Assembly: GCF_018555385.1 (NCBI RefSeq)
Contig: NZ_JAFEJS010000005.1
Location: forward strand, 142,951 to 206,950
From: Bifidobacterium santillanense
GTDB taxonomy: Bacteria > Actinomycetota > Actinomycetes > Actinomycetales > Bifidobacteriaceae
DNA length: 64,000 bases
Direction: 5' to 3'
Below are positions 44,503-53,009 of this stretch, one piece after another. Made by a program: the position numbers and the translations under genes. The number at the start of each line of letters is the position of its first letter. Position 1 is the first letter of the stretch. The notes under the pieces were generated by a model. It saw only the letters and a list, made by a program, of their open reading frames with translations, was not told where the DNA came from and did not search any database.

Positions 44503-45603
44503 TCACCGATACGGTATTTTGGCGAAGAGGTTCCATTCCGTTGGATTGTTTGTGCTGTATCCGTAGTCCAGAATGCCTCCTGAATCCTCTATCGCTTTGC
44601 TGAGGTTTTTCAGACCGTATTTCCCTGAGAGTTCTTCTTGGTGATTTCCTGCGATGTTGCTTGCCGATATGCGGAGTTCATTGCTTTCGGGATGAATGCA
44701 GACGATGTAACCTCGTGCTGGATCGGAGTGTTTCGCTATATTGCTGTATGTCTCTTTAAGCAGTTCCTTCGCCAGAGTTGCATTCATCCGGGTCATATGA
44801 ACGCTTTGCGTTGGGAAAATGGTGCTGCCTGATATGTTCAGTGAGTGGAGTATGCCGTCATTGTGCGTGCTCAGTTGCTCGATGTTCGCTTGCATGTCCA
44901 CGATGGAGTCGGTGTCGTCATCGGTAATCATCGGTTGCTGGGTCTCGAGCAGATTGATGACGTTATGAACCCTCTGAAGTGTTTCCTTCAACTCGGTGCA
45001 TATTGTCTCGGTTGGCTGTGAGCCAGTCTGCAGTTGGAGAATCGTCGCGGATAGTCCATTGGCGATGTCACTGTGTATTTGCGAGGCCAACATCCGGTCT
45101 TTTCTTTCTTTGTCCTGTTGAAGACGATTGCTGAGAATTTCCGTATGCCATTTGAGAATCTGCCCCAAGGTGATTGCGGATATGAACAGCGTGAGGATAT
45201 TGAATATGGTCGACCAGGGAAGGGTGTGTTCCTTCCCTATGAAAACCGATAATGAAAGGGAATCGACCAGACAGAGAATGATGCTGTAAGAGAGCTTATT
45301 ATAGGCCAATATAGCAAGTGCGCACAGCGTGGCGAACAGGCCCGAATTCAGGACCGGTTGCGGGGAGAGTATGCATATCGCCCAGATGATGCCGGTCGCC
45401 CATGCGCCCGCACGGGGGCGCTTCGCCATCGCGACCGAGGTGCTGATCTGCGCGACGGCCCATGGCAGCATGTACGGGCCCATCAATCCGCTGAACCAGT
45501 AGAAGGTCGTCTCCACTATCCCGAACATCGCTGCGGTCAGAGAGATTGCCGTGGTCCAATGATTCGTAATGGATCGAGCAATGCCGATGAATCGATGTCG
45601 CAT
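44503..45603 (-). CDS. Sensor histidine kinase, HisKA_3-like (locus 3)
   Basis: The product is 366 residues. Five or six membrane segments fill about 15-150. The phospho-acceptor segment is DRMLASQIHSDIANGLSATILQLQ with His177. The ATPase domain is nearly standard: N-box ELLKETYSNIAKHSDP, and GKYGLKNLSKAIEDSGGILDYGYSTN. The start at 45603 gives a five-base gap to the regulator stop, so the two genes form one operon. The gene is AT-rich downstream and higher in G+C near the start. It faces the Cys-peptide gene, stop to stop. Confidence 0.9.
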   Translation of the reverse strand: MRHRFIGIARSITNHWTTAISLTAAMFGIVETTFYWFSGLMGPYMLPWAVAQISTSVAMAKRPRAGAWATGIIWAICILSPQPVLNSGLFATLCALAILAYNKLSYSIILCLVDSLSLSVFIGKEHTLPWSTIFNILTLFISAITLGQILKWHTEILSNRLQQDKERKDRMLASQIHSDIANGLSATILQLQTGSQPTETICTELKETLQRVHNVINLLETQQPMITDDDTDSIVDMQANIEQLSTHNDGILHSLNISGSTIFPTQSVHMTRMNATLAKELLKETYSNIAKHSDPARGYIVCIHPESNELRISASNIAGNHQEELSGKYGLKNLSKAIEDSGGILDYGYSTNNPTEWNLFAKIPYR

Positions 45604-45608
45604 ATCGC

Positions 45609-46253
45609 TCACCACGTGCTGCCGGTCATCAGGAGGCGGATGTATTTGGCCACGGCCTGGGCGCGGGTGGCGGCGCCGAGCTTGGCGCTGGCGCGTTTCT
45701 CGTAGGTGGCGACGGTGGCCTTGCTCACGGCGAGGGCGCGCGTGATGTCGTCGGTGGTCTTGCCGTCGGCGTACATGCCGAGCACCGTGCGCTCGCGCTC
45801 CGACAGGTCGGTCTTCGCGCCACGCCCACGCAGCAGGGCGCCGCGCGCCTCGACGCAGTCCATGAACCCGGCGTCCGGCTGCGCGCTCAGCCCCGCCGCC
45901 GCGGCGCGCACGCCGGCGCGGATGCCGTGCATGTCCGTCTTGAGGTACAGGCCCTGCGCGCCGGCTTTCACGGCCTCGTCGAGGTAGCGCTCCGGCGGGT
46001 ACGCGGTGATCATGATGATGCCGGGGACGGTCCTGCGCTGCCTGATCTGCCGGCACAGCTCCATGCCGTTCATGTCGTCCATCTGCACGTCGGAGACGAG
46101 CACTTGCGGGACGTCCGCGTCGAACAGGCATCGGCGCAGCGCCGGCGCGGCCGACGTGACGCCCCATGCGACCTGCAGGCCGCCGTCCCGCAGCAGCTTC
46201 GACAGCACCGCCACCGCGTACGGGTCATTGTCCACAATGCCAACAGTGATCAT
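45609..46253 (-). CDS. LuxR/NarL-family response regulator (locus 3)
   Basis: This 214-residue regulator has a receiver with MITVGIVDND, phospho-acceptor Asp55 in VLVSDVQM, Thr in MITAYP, and Lys in LKTD. Its LuxR helix-turn-helix is LSERERTVLGMYADGKTTDDITRALAVSKATVATYEKRASAKL. The ATG at 46253 has GAGGAA upstream. It is followed by the kinase in the same operon. It is high in G+C, unlike the kinase and peptide genes, so the locus is a mosaic. The upstream gap (46254-46408) carries AT-rich repeats of TCAT-like sequence that may include its promoter. Confidence 0.9.
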   Translation of the reverse strand: MITVGIVDNDPYAVAVLSKLLRDGGLQVAWGVTSAAPALRRCLFDADVPQVLVSDVQMDDMNGMELCRQIRQRRTVPGIIMITAYPPERYLDEAVKAGAQGLYLKTDMHGIRAGVRAAAAGLSAQPDAGFMDCVEARGALLRGRGAKTDLSERERTVLGMYADGKTTDDITRALAVSKATVATYEKRASAKLGAATRAQAVAKYIRLLMTGSTW

Positions 46254-46408
46254 CGATTCCTCATACAACATCAAAGGTGATCGTATTTAATCATCTATAA
46301 TCATAATGCTTCGCAGGTGAGGGGCAATCCGGTGCACTCGCCGTGTCATGCGGACATCGCGGGCGTGTGCGTGACGATGCTCCGGACCGTCGGGCGTAGA
46401 ATCGGCTC

Positions 46409-47488
46409 ATGGCCAAGGACGACAAGGACATCAAAGACGATCGGAAGCCGGGCAAGGGCGACAAGGGCAGGACCCGCGAGAGGGAGAAGGACCGCAAGCC
46501 CTCGAAATCGGCCGGCAAACGCATCGACCGGGCGATGGACCTCGCCGAGGAACGCATCGGATTGATCGAGGAGAGCGAGACCGTCGCCGAACGCCTCGCC
46601 AACGCCGCCAAATCAAGCGAGCTCCTGAGCGCCGTGTGGTCGATGCCGCCGGCGCAGCGGCTCATGTTCCATCACGGCGTCGATGTCGCCGACCTCGCCG
46701 CGCACGGGGCCGGCGAGACTCCCGGCTTCGAGGGCGACAAGTACGACGCCGAACGGTTCATCGACCTGAGCGCCTCCGGCATCGCCCGCTACCAGCGGCT
46801 CATGTACGCCAACGGCGTCAAGGGCTCGAACCGAAGGCTCCTCATCGTGCTGCAGGGCATGGACGCCTCCGGCAAGGGCGGCATCGTGCGTCATGTGTTC
46901 CGCCAGGGCGACCCGATGGGCATCCACTACCATGGCTTCGGCAAGCCCACAGAGGAGGAGGCCTCCCACGGGTTCCTCTGGCGCGTGGAGCGCGAACTGC
47001 CCGACCCGGGCTGGATCGCCGTGTTCGACCGCTCCCACTACGAGGACATCGTCATGCCGCACGTGTACGGCACGTTCCCCGAGGACGTGTGGCGCGCCCG
47101 CTACGACCTCGTCAACGAGTTCGAACGCAGCCTCGCCGCCGACGGGTGCGCGATCATCAAGATCTTCCTCGTCTCCAGCCGCGAGGAGCAGCGCCGGCAC
47201 TTCCTCGCACGTCTCGACGACCCGACCAAGTACTGGAAGTTCGACGTCTCCGACCTCGACGCCCGCGACCGCTGGGACGACTACATGGCCGCCTGGCAGG
47301 AGGTGTTCGAGAGGACCAGCACCCCGGCCGCGCCCTGGTACCTCGTGCCGGCCGACAACCGCTGGTACTCGCGCGCCGTCGTCTCCGAGCTCCTGCGCAC
47401 CGCCATGCGCAACATGAACATGACCTGGCCCCCGCTCGAGGCGAACGTCGACCCGTCCGCGGCGCGGCGGCGACTGGGCGGGGCCTGA
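46409..47488 (+). CDS. ppk2: Polyphosphate kinase 2 family protein
   Basis: PPK2 transfers phosphate between polyphosphate and nucleotides. The 359-residue protein has a highly charged, Lys/Asp-rich N-terminus of about 60 residues before the PPK2 domain. The Walker A loop is LIVLQGMDASGKGG (near 150), the lid region is HYHGFGKPTEEEASHGFLWRVERELPDPGWIAVFDRSHYEDIVMPHV (includes the second conserved Asp), and the motif DPTKYWKFDVSDLDARDRWDDY follows. Class I or III cannot be decided safely. A 3'-end fragment of this gene recurs at 48112-48160. Confidence 0.93.
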   Translation: MAKDDKDIKDDRKPGKGDKGRTREREKDRKPSKSAGKRIDRAMDLAEERIGLIEESETVAERLANAAKSSELLSAVWSMPPAQRLMFHHGVDVADLAAHGAGETPGFEGDKYDAERFIDLSASGIARYQRLMYANGVKGSNRRLLIVLQGMDASGKGGIVRHVFRQGDPMGIHYHGFGKPTEEEASHGFLWRVERELPDPGWIAVFDRSHYEDIVMPHVYGTFPEDVWRARYDLVNEFERSLAADGCAIIKIFLVSSREEQRRHFLARLDDPTKYWKFDVSDLDARDRWDDYMAAWQEVFERTSTPAAPWYLVPADNRWYSRAVVSELLRTAMRNMNMTWPPLEANVDPSAARRRLGGA

Positions 47489-47547
47489 CGAATGCGCCGT
47501 GACGGTTGAACCGTGCCGGCGTGGTGCCGGAAGAGGGGAGCCCTACC

Positions 47548-48042
47548 GTGTATGAGGATGTTGAGGCATTGCAGCGGTCGGATCGATACTGTTTCGTCGA
47601 CTATGTTCCGTATGAGGCCGTCAATCCGGATTTCCTCGAGCTGGAAGACTATTTCGAACAGACGTATCTTCCACTGTTTGCGGAAAAGATTTCTCGCATA
47701 ATACTGAAGATCCTGTATTTCACATCGTGTCGGGTTTATCTGACGGAGCCGAGTAGACCGTGCGGTGATTTTTCATATGATACGGATATACGGTCCTATT
47801 CCCCGGAGAAGATGGACCTTCTCATAAGAAAGGTCATAGTCGAGGACTTCTCCTCCCTTCAGATTCTGCTTGATTCCCCACGGGTTCTGGTGAGCGTCTG
47901 CGGTGGTTTCTCCGTGACGTTCTACGGCCTGAGCGAGGAGATGAGTTCGTTTGATGTATTCAGGATGCTGGTCGATCAGGAGGGTCTTTTCCTGAAACGG
48001 GGTGGTGGGGAGAACTCCTCGTCGACGTGTGCGATGGATTGA
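47548..48042 (+). CDS. Protein of unknown function inserted after ppk2
   Basis: The product is 164 residues from a GTG at 47548, with GAGGGGAG seven bases upstream. It is a soluble, acidic protein with a high content of aromatics and Leu (for example DYFEQTYLPLFAEKISRIILKILYF), and it ends in GGGENSSSTCAMD. I recognise no family. The lower G+C than its neighbours, together with the ppk2 3' remnant behind it, suggests it arrived by an insertion event. An immunity-type or phage-derived function is possible but unsupported. Confidence 0.6.
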   Translation: MYEDVEALQRSDRYCFVDYVPYEAVNPDFLELEDYFEQTYLPLFAEKISRIILKILYFTSCRVYLTEPSRPCGDFSYDTDIRSYSPEKMDLLIRKVIVEDFSSLQILLDSPRVLVSVCGGFSVTFYGLSEEMSSFDVFRMLVDQEGLFLKRGGGENSSSTCAMD

Positions 48043-48111
48043 CGGCTTTCCCGCGTTGACTGATAGCGCGAAAAGGACGTTGTTCTCCGTGAGACCCGCG
48101 ATTCCCGTCTC

Positions 48112-48160
48112 GCTCGAGGCGAATGTCGACCCGGTCGAGGCTCGGCGGCGGCTAAGCTAG
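48112..48160 (+). pseudogene. Remnant of the ppk2 3' end
   Basis: The plus strand encodes LEANVDPVEARRRLS then TAG, matching the ppk2 C-terminus LEANVDPSAARRRLGGA. At the DNA level the stretch from 48112 matches the ppk2 end from about 47434 with about six differences in 42 bases. It marks a duplication or displacement of the ppk2 end around the gene at 47548. Confidence 0.7.
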
Positions 48161-48165
48161 GAGGA

Positions 48166-50763
48166 ATGACTGACGAGATTGATGAGAGGGACAAGGCGCA
48201 CGGTTCGCTGGGGCGGCTCGCGCCCGCATGGGACGGCGAGGGGCGGGAGCGCAACCTGACGGCCGACGACATCTACGAGCGCTTCTTCGGCTGGGTGGGC
48301 GACGTCAAGGGGATCGAGCCGTGGCCGCATCAGGAGGAGGCCATCATGGACATCCTCGCCGGCGACCACGTGATCCTCAACACGCCCACCGGCTCCGGCA
48401 AGTCGCTGGTCGCGCTCGGCATGCACTTCGCGGCCCTGTGCACCGGACGGCGCTCCTACTACACCGCGCCGATCAAGGCGCTCGTCTCGGAGAAGTTCTT
48501 CGACCTCGTGGAGGTGTTCGGCCGCGACAACGTCGGCATGATCACCGGCGACAGCCACATCAACGCGGACGCGCCGATCATCTGCTGCACCGCCGAGATC
48601 CTCGCCAACCAGGCCCTGCGCGAGGGCGAGCACGCCGACGTCGGGCTCGTCGCGATGGACGAGTTCCACTACTACGGCGACCCCGAGCGCGGCTGGGCGT
48701 GGCAGGTGCCGCTGCTGACCCTGCCGCAGACCCAGTTCCTCCTGATGAGCGCCACGCTCGGCAACGTCGACGCCATCGCCGACAAGCTCGAGGACCTGAA
48801 CGACACGCCCGACGTGGACGTGATCGCCGACGCACCGCGACCGGTGCCCCTGACCTACGAGTACACGCTCGACCCGCTCGAGAAGACCGTCGAACTCGCG
48901 TTCAGGAACGGCGAGACCCCGATCTACGTGGTCCACTTCTCGCAGGACGCGGCCCTCGACACCGCGCAGGCGCTCGCCTCCACCGGCGTCTCCTCCAAGG
49001 AGCAGCGCGCGGCGATCGCCGATGCCATCAAGGGCGTCAAGTTCACCACCGCGTTCGGCAAGATCCTCCAGCGGCTCCTGCGCACCGGCGTCGGCATCCA
49101 CCACGCCGGCATGCTGCCGCGCTACCGTCGCCTCGTCGAGCAGCTCGCCCAGCAGGGCCTGCTGCCCGTCATCTGCGGCACCGACACGCTCGGCGTCGGC
49201 ATCAACGTGCCTATCCACTCCGTGGTCCTCACGGCCCTGACCAAGTTCGACGGCACCAAGATGCGCCGTCTGCGCGCCCGCGAGTTCCACCAGATCGCCG
49301 GCCGCGCCGGCCGCATGGGCTTCGACACCGAGGGCCTGGTCATCGCGGAGGCCCCCGAATACGAGATCGAGAACCAGAAGGCCATCGCCAAGGCCGGCGG
49401 GGACCCGAAGAAGCTCAAGAAGGTCAAGCGCAAGAAGGCCCCCGAGGGCTTCGTCACCTGGAACCAGAACACGTTCGACAAGCTCATCGACGCCGACCCC
49501 GAGACGCTCGTCCCGCACCTGAAGATCACGCACTCGATGGTCCTCAACGAGGTCGAGCAGGGCGGCGACGCCCGCGCGCGCATCGACGACCTCATCGACG
49601 ACTCCGCGCAGACCCCCGAGCAGAAGGAGCACCTGCACCAGCGCGCCGACGAGATCTTCCAGACCCTCTTCGACACCGACGTGATCGAGGTGCTCAAGAC
49701 CCGCGACGGCGGCGACGACTATGTGATGACGCTCGACATGCCCGACGACTTCGCGCTCGACCAGCCGCTCAGCCCGTTCCTGCTCGCCGCACTGGAGCTG
49801 CTCGACCCCGAGTCCGAGACGTACGCGCTCGACGTGATCTCGATGGTCGAGGCCACGCTCGAGGACCCCAAGCAGGTGCTGCGCGCCCAGGAGCGCGCCG
49901 CCCGCGACAAGGCCATGAGCGAGATGAAGGCCGACGGCCTCGACTACGACGAGCGCATGGACAGGCTCCAGGAGATCACCTACCCCAAGCCCCTCGAGGA
50001 CATGCTCGACGCCGCGTTCGACCAGTACCGCCACGACGTGCCGTGGGCCAACGACTACTACCTCAGCCCCAAGTCGGTCGTGCGCGACATGGTCGAGACC
50101 GCCTCCGACTTCACCGGCTACATCGCCCGCTACAACATCGCCCGCTCCGAGGGCACCCTGCTGCGCTACCTGTCCGACGCGTACCGCGCGCTCGCCCGCA
50201 CGGTCCCTCCCGAGAAGCGCGACGAGCAGCTCAAGGACATCATCGCCTGGCTGCGCGTGCTCGTGCGCTCCATCGACTCCTCGCTGGTCGACGAGTGGGA
50301 GAACGCCGGCGGCGACTCGCTCGACGCCTCCGAGGCCGCCGCCTCGCTCGCCGCGCCCGGCGCAAGGGACCAGGTCGTCGAGGACCGCCGCGGACTGACC
50401 GTCCTCGTCAGGAACGCCCTGTTCCGCCGCGTCAAGCTCATGGACCTCGACGACCCCGACACGCTCGGCGCGCTCGACAAGGACTGGGGCTACGGCGTGC
50501 ACGAATGGGAGGACGCGCTCGACGACTACTACGACGAGCACGAGTACGTCAACACCGACGCCAAGGCCCGCTCCGGCGAGCTGTTCATCCTCGACGAGCG
50601 CCACGAGAGGGACGAGCACACGTGGAAGGTGCGCCAGATCATCGACGACTCCGACGGCGACCACGACTGGGCCATCACCGGCGTCGTCGACCTCGACGCC
50701 ACCCAGGAGTCCGGCGAGGTCGTGTTCCACGACTACCGGGTCGGCACGGTGGACGGCGAATGA
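48166..50763 (+). CDS. Ski2-like DEAD/DEAH-box RNA helicase with DUF3516-type tail
   Basis: This 865-residue helicase has Walker A TPTGSGKS (73-80), the DExH-type motif MDEFHYYG (near 165), LMSATLGN, and helicase C motifs (TDTLGVGINVPIHSVVLTALTKFDG, then HQIAGRAGRMGF). The C-terminal part, of unknown structure, fits the actinobacterial helicases with DUF3516. Relatives of Mtr4/Ski2 type are thought to act in RNA turnover. The gene starts just after the ppk2 remnant with GGAGG at a good distance, and its stop overlaps the rarA start by four bases. Confidence 0.9.
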   Translation: MTDEIDERDKAHGSLGRLAPAWDGEGRERNLTADDIYERFFGWVGDVKGIEPWPHQEEAIMDILAGDHVILNTPTGSGKSLVALGMHFAALCTGRRSYYTAPIKALVSEKFFDLVEVFGRDNVGMITGDSHINADAPIICCTAEILANQALREGEHADVGLVAMDEFHYYGDPERGWAWQVPLLTLPQTQFLLMSATLGNVDAIADKLEDLNDTPDVDVIADAPRPVPLTYEYTLDPLEKTVELAFRNGETPIYVVHFSQDAALDTAQALASTGVSSKEQRAAIADAIKGVKFTTAFGKILQRLLRTGVGIHHAGMLPRYRRLVEQLAQQGLLPVICGTDTLGVGINVPIHSVVLTALTKFDGTKMRRLRAREFHQIAGRAGRMGFDTEGLVIAEAPEYEIENQKAIAKAGGDPKKLKKVKRKKAPEGFVTWNQNTFDKLIDADPETLVPHLKITHSMVLNEVEQGGDARARIDDLIDDSAQTPEQKEHLHQRADEIFQTLFDTDVIEVLKTRDGGDDYVMTLDMPDDFALDQPLSPFLLAALELLDPESETYALDVISMVEATLEDPKQVLRAQERAARDKAMSEMKADGLDYDERMDRLQEITYPKPLEDMLDAAFDQYRHDVPWANDYYLSPKSVVRDMVETASDFTGYIARYNIARSEGTLLRYLSDAYRALARTVPPEKRDEQLKDIIAWLRVLVRSIDSSLVDEWENAGGDSLDASEAAASLAAPGARDQVVEDRRGLTVLVRNALFRRVKLMDLDDPDTLGALDKDWGYGVHEWEDALDDYYDEHEYVNTDAKARSGELFILDERHERDEHTWKVRQIIDDSDGDHDWAITGVVDLDATQESGEVVFHDYRVGTVDGE

Positions 50764-52178
50764 GCGACAACGACCTGTTCGGCGCCACCGACGCGCCCGA
50801 CGACGTCACACGTCCGCTCGCGGTGCGCATGCGCCCGCGCACCCTCGACGAGGTGATCGGCCAGACCCACGTGCTGGGGGAGGGCTCGCCCCTGCGGCGC
50901 CTCGCCAACCCGGCCTCCAGGGGAAGTCTGACCGCGCCGAGCTCGATCATCCTGTTCGGCCCTCCCGGCGTCGGCAAGACCACGCTCGCCACGATCGTCG
51001 CCCGCCAGTCCGGGCGCGTGTTCGAGGAGCTCTCGGCCGTGACCAGCGGCGTCAAGGACGTGCGCGCCGTGCTCGACCGCGCCCACGAACGCCTCGTCGC
51101 GAGCGGCCGGGAGACCGTCCTGTTCATCGACGAGGTGCACCGCTTCTCCAAGTCGCAGCAGGACGCGCTCCTGCCCGCCGTCGAGAACCGCGACGTCACG
51201 TTCATCGGCGCGACCACCGAGAACCCCAGCTTCTCGGTCATCAAACCGCTGCTGAGCCGCTCCGTCGTCGTCAAGCTCGAATCGCTCGAACCCGAACAGC
51301 TCACCGCACTGGTCGAACGGGCCCTGACGAGCGATCACGGGCTCAAGGGCGAGGTCAAGGCCAGCGACGAGGCGGTCGCCGAGATCGTGCGCATGGCCGG
51401 CGGCGACGCGCGCAAGTCCCTGACCATCCTCGAGGCCGCGGCCGGCGCCGTCACCGGCGACAAGGCCCGCGCCAAGGGCAGACGCCGCCCGACCATCACC
51501 CCCGAGGTCGTCTCCACCGTCATGGACACCGCCACCGTGCGCTACGACAAGGACGGCGACGACCACTACGACGTGATCTCCGCGTTCATCAAATCGATGC
51601 GCGGGTCCGACCCGGACGCCGCGATCCACTACCTCGCCCGCATGCTGCGCGCCGGGGAGGACCCGCGCTTCATCGCCCGGCGCATCATGATCGCCGCCGC
51701 CGAGGAGGTCGGCATGGCCGCCCCGCAGATCCTGCAGGTCGCCGTCGCCGCCGCGCAGGCCGTCGCCCTGGTCGGCATGCCCGAGGCGCGCATCATCCTC
51801 GCCGAGGCGACCATCGCCGTGGCCACCGCCCCCAAGTCGAACGCCAGCTACAACGCGATCAACGCGGCGCTCGCCGACGTCGACGCCGGACGCATCGGCG
51901 CCGTGCCCCTGTACCTGAGGAACGCTCCCACCAAGCTCATGAAGGAATGGGGCAACTACGAGGGATACCGGTACGCGCACGACTGGCCCGGCGCGGTCGC
52001 CCCGCAGGAGTACCTGCCCGAGGAGCTGCGTGGCACGGAGTACTACCATCCCAACGACCGCGGCTACGAGCGGGAGGTCGCGGCGAACCTCAAACGCATC
52101 CGGCCGATCCTGCACTCGGGGGATGGGTCGGATGGCATCCCAACGGGCGCGGCGGGTACAATGAACCCGAAGCAGTGA
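50760..52178 (+). CDS. rarA: Replication-associated recombination protein RarA (MgsA-type AAA+ ATPase)
   Basis: This 472-residue AAA+ ATPase has Walker A FGPPGVGKTT (near 66), Walker B VLFIDEVHRFSKSQQDALLP, sensor 1 FIGATTENPSFSV, the arginine-finger region LLSRSVVVKLESL, and the family C-terminal domain (SDPDAAIHYLARMLRAGEDPRFIARR). RarA acts at stalled replication forks as a tetramer. It is encoded four bases overlapping the helicase and 33 bases before mtrA. Confidence 0.94.
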   Translation: MSDNDLFGATDAPDDVTRPLAVRMRPRTLDEVIGQTHVLGEGSPLRRLANPASRGSLTAPSSIILFGPPGVGKTTLATIVARQSGRVFEELSAVTSGVKDVRAVLDRAHERLVASGRETVLFIDEVHRFSKSQQDALLPAVENRDVTFIGATTENPSFSVIKPLLSRSVVVKLESLEPEQLTALVERALTSDHGLKGEVKASDEAVAEIVRMAGGDARKSLTILEAAAGAVTGDKARAKGRRRPTITPEVVSTVMDTATVRYDKDGDDHYDVISAFIKSMRGSDPDAAIHYLARMLRAGEDPRFIARRIMIAAAEEVGMAAPQILQVAVAAAQAVALVGMPEARIILAEATIAVATAPKSNASYNAINAALADVDAGRIGAVPLYLRNAPTKLMKEWGNYEGYRYAHDWPGAVAPQEYLPEELRGTEYYHPNDRGYEREVAANLKRIRPILHSGDGSDGIPTGAAGTMNPKQ

Positions 52179-52211
52179 GGACGTGAAGGAGACGGGAGAA
52201 AGGAACCGGCG

Positions 52212-53009
52212 ATGACGCAGGACGAGCTCCGGGGCAGGACGATCATGATCGTCGACGACGACCAGGCGCTGGGGGAGATGCTCTCCATCGTGCTCGAGAA
52301 CGAGGGGTTCCGCACCGTGACCTGTCTCGACGGCCTGAGGGCCGTGGAGATGTTCCCCACCGTCGACCCCGACCTGATCCTGCTCGACGTGATGCTGCCC
52401 GGCATCGACGGCACCGAGGTGGCCCGCCGCATCCGCGCGACCTCCTCGAACGTGCCGATCATCATGCTCACCGCCAAATCCGACACCGTCGACGTGGTCG
52501 CGGGTCTCGAGGCCGGCGCCGACGACTACGTGCCCAAGCCGTTCAAGGTCGCCGAGCTTCTGGCGCGCATCCGCGCCCGCTTCCGCATCAGCGACAAGCT
52601 CGCCGGGACCGCGTCCGGGGCGGGATCGGGCGTCGACGGGGCGAACGGCGACGGCTCGGGCCGCGACGGCCAGACATCCGGCGACCCGAACCACATCGAA
52701 CGCGGCGCCATCGTCATCGATCGTCTCGCCCACACCGCCACCAAGGACGGCAGGGACCTGGGTCTGACGCCGATGGAGTTCGAACTGCTCTCCGTGCTCG
52801 CCGCCTCCGCCGGCGACGCCATCAGCCGCTCCAGCCTCCTCAAGCGGGTGTGGGGCTACGAATCCTCCGGCGACACGAGACTCGTCAACGTGCACGTCCA
52901 GCGACTGCGCGCCAAGGTCGAGGACGACCCCGAGAAGCCGTCCGTCATCGTCACCGTGCGCGGCATCGGCTACAAGTTCGTGCCGCCCGAGCCGCACGCG
53001 CGCGCATGA
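52212..53009 (+). CDS. mtrA: Response regulator MtrA
   Basis: This 265-residue OmpR-type regulator has an acidic pocket in IMIVDDDQALGEML, the phospho-acceptor Asp in LILLDVMLPG (near 60), Lys in DYVPKPFK, and a winged-helix end (DLGLTPMEFELLSVLAA, then RLVNVHVQRLRAKVEDDP). Its linker has an extra 35 or so Gly/Ser/Asp-rich residues (roughly 132-160) compared with mycobacterial MtrA. MtrA-MtrB controls cell-wall and division genes in actinobacteria. It overlaps mtrB by four bases. Confidence 0.94.
   Translation: MTQDELRGRTIMIVDDDQALGEMLSIVLENEGFRTVTCLDGLRAVEMFPTVDPDLILLDVMLPGIDGTEVARRIRATSSNVPIIMLTAKSDTVDVVAGLEAGADDYVPKPFKVAELLARIRARFRISDKLAGTASGAGSGVDGANGDGSGRDGQTSGDPNHIERGAIVIDRLAHTATKDGRDLGLTPMEFELLSVLAASAGDAISRSSLLKRVWGYESSGDTRLVNVHVQRLRAKVEDDPEKPSVIVTVRGIGYKFVPPEPHARA

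Noticed and set aside
48228..52178. Plus-strand frame of about 1300 codons spanning the helicase and rarA
   Set aside because: The first two thirds is an Arg-rich shadow of the helicase gene; only its end is the true rarA frame, which starts at 50760.
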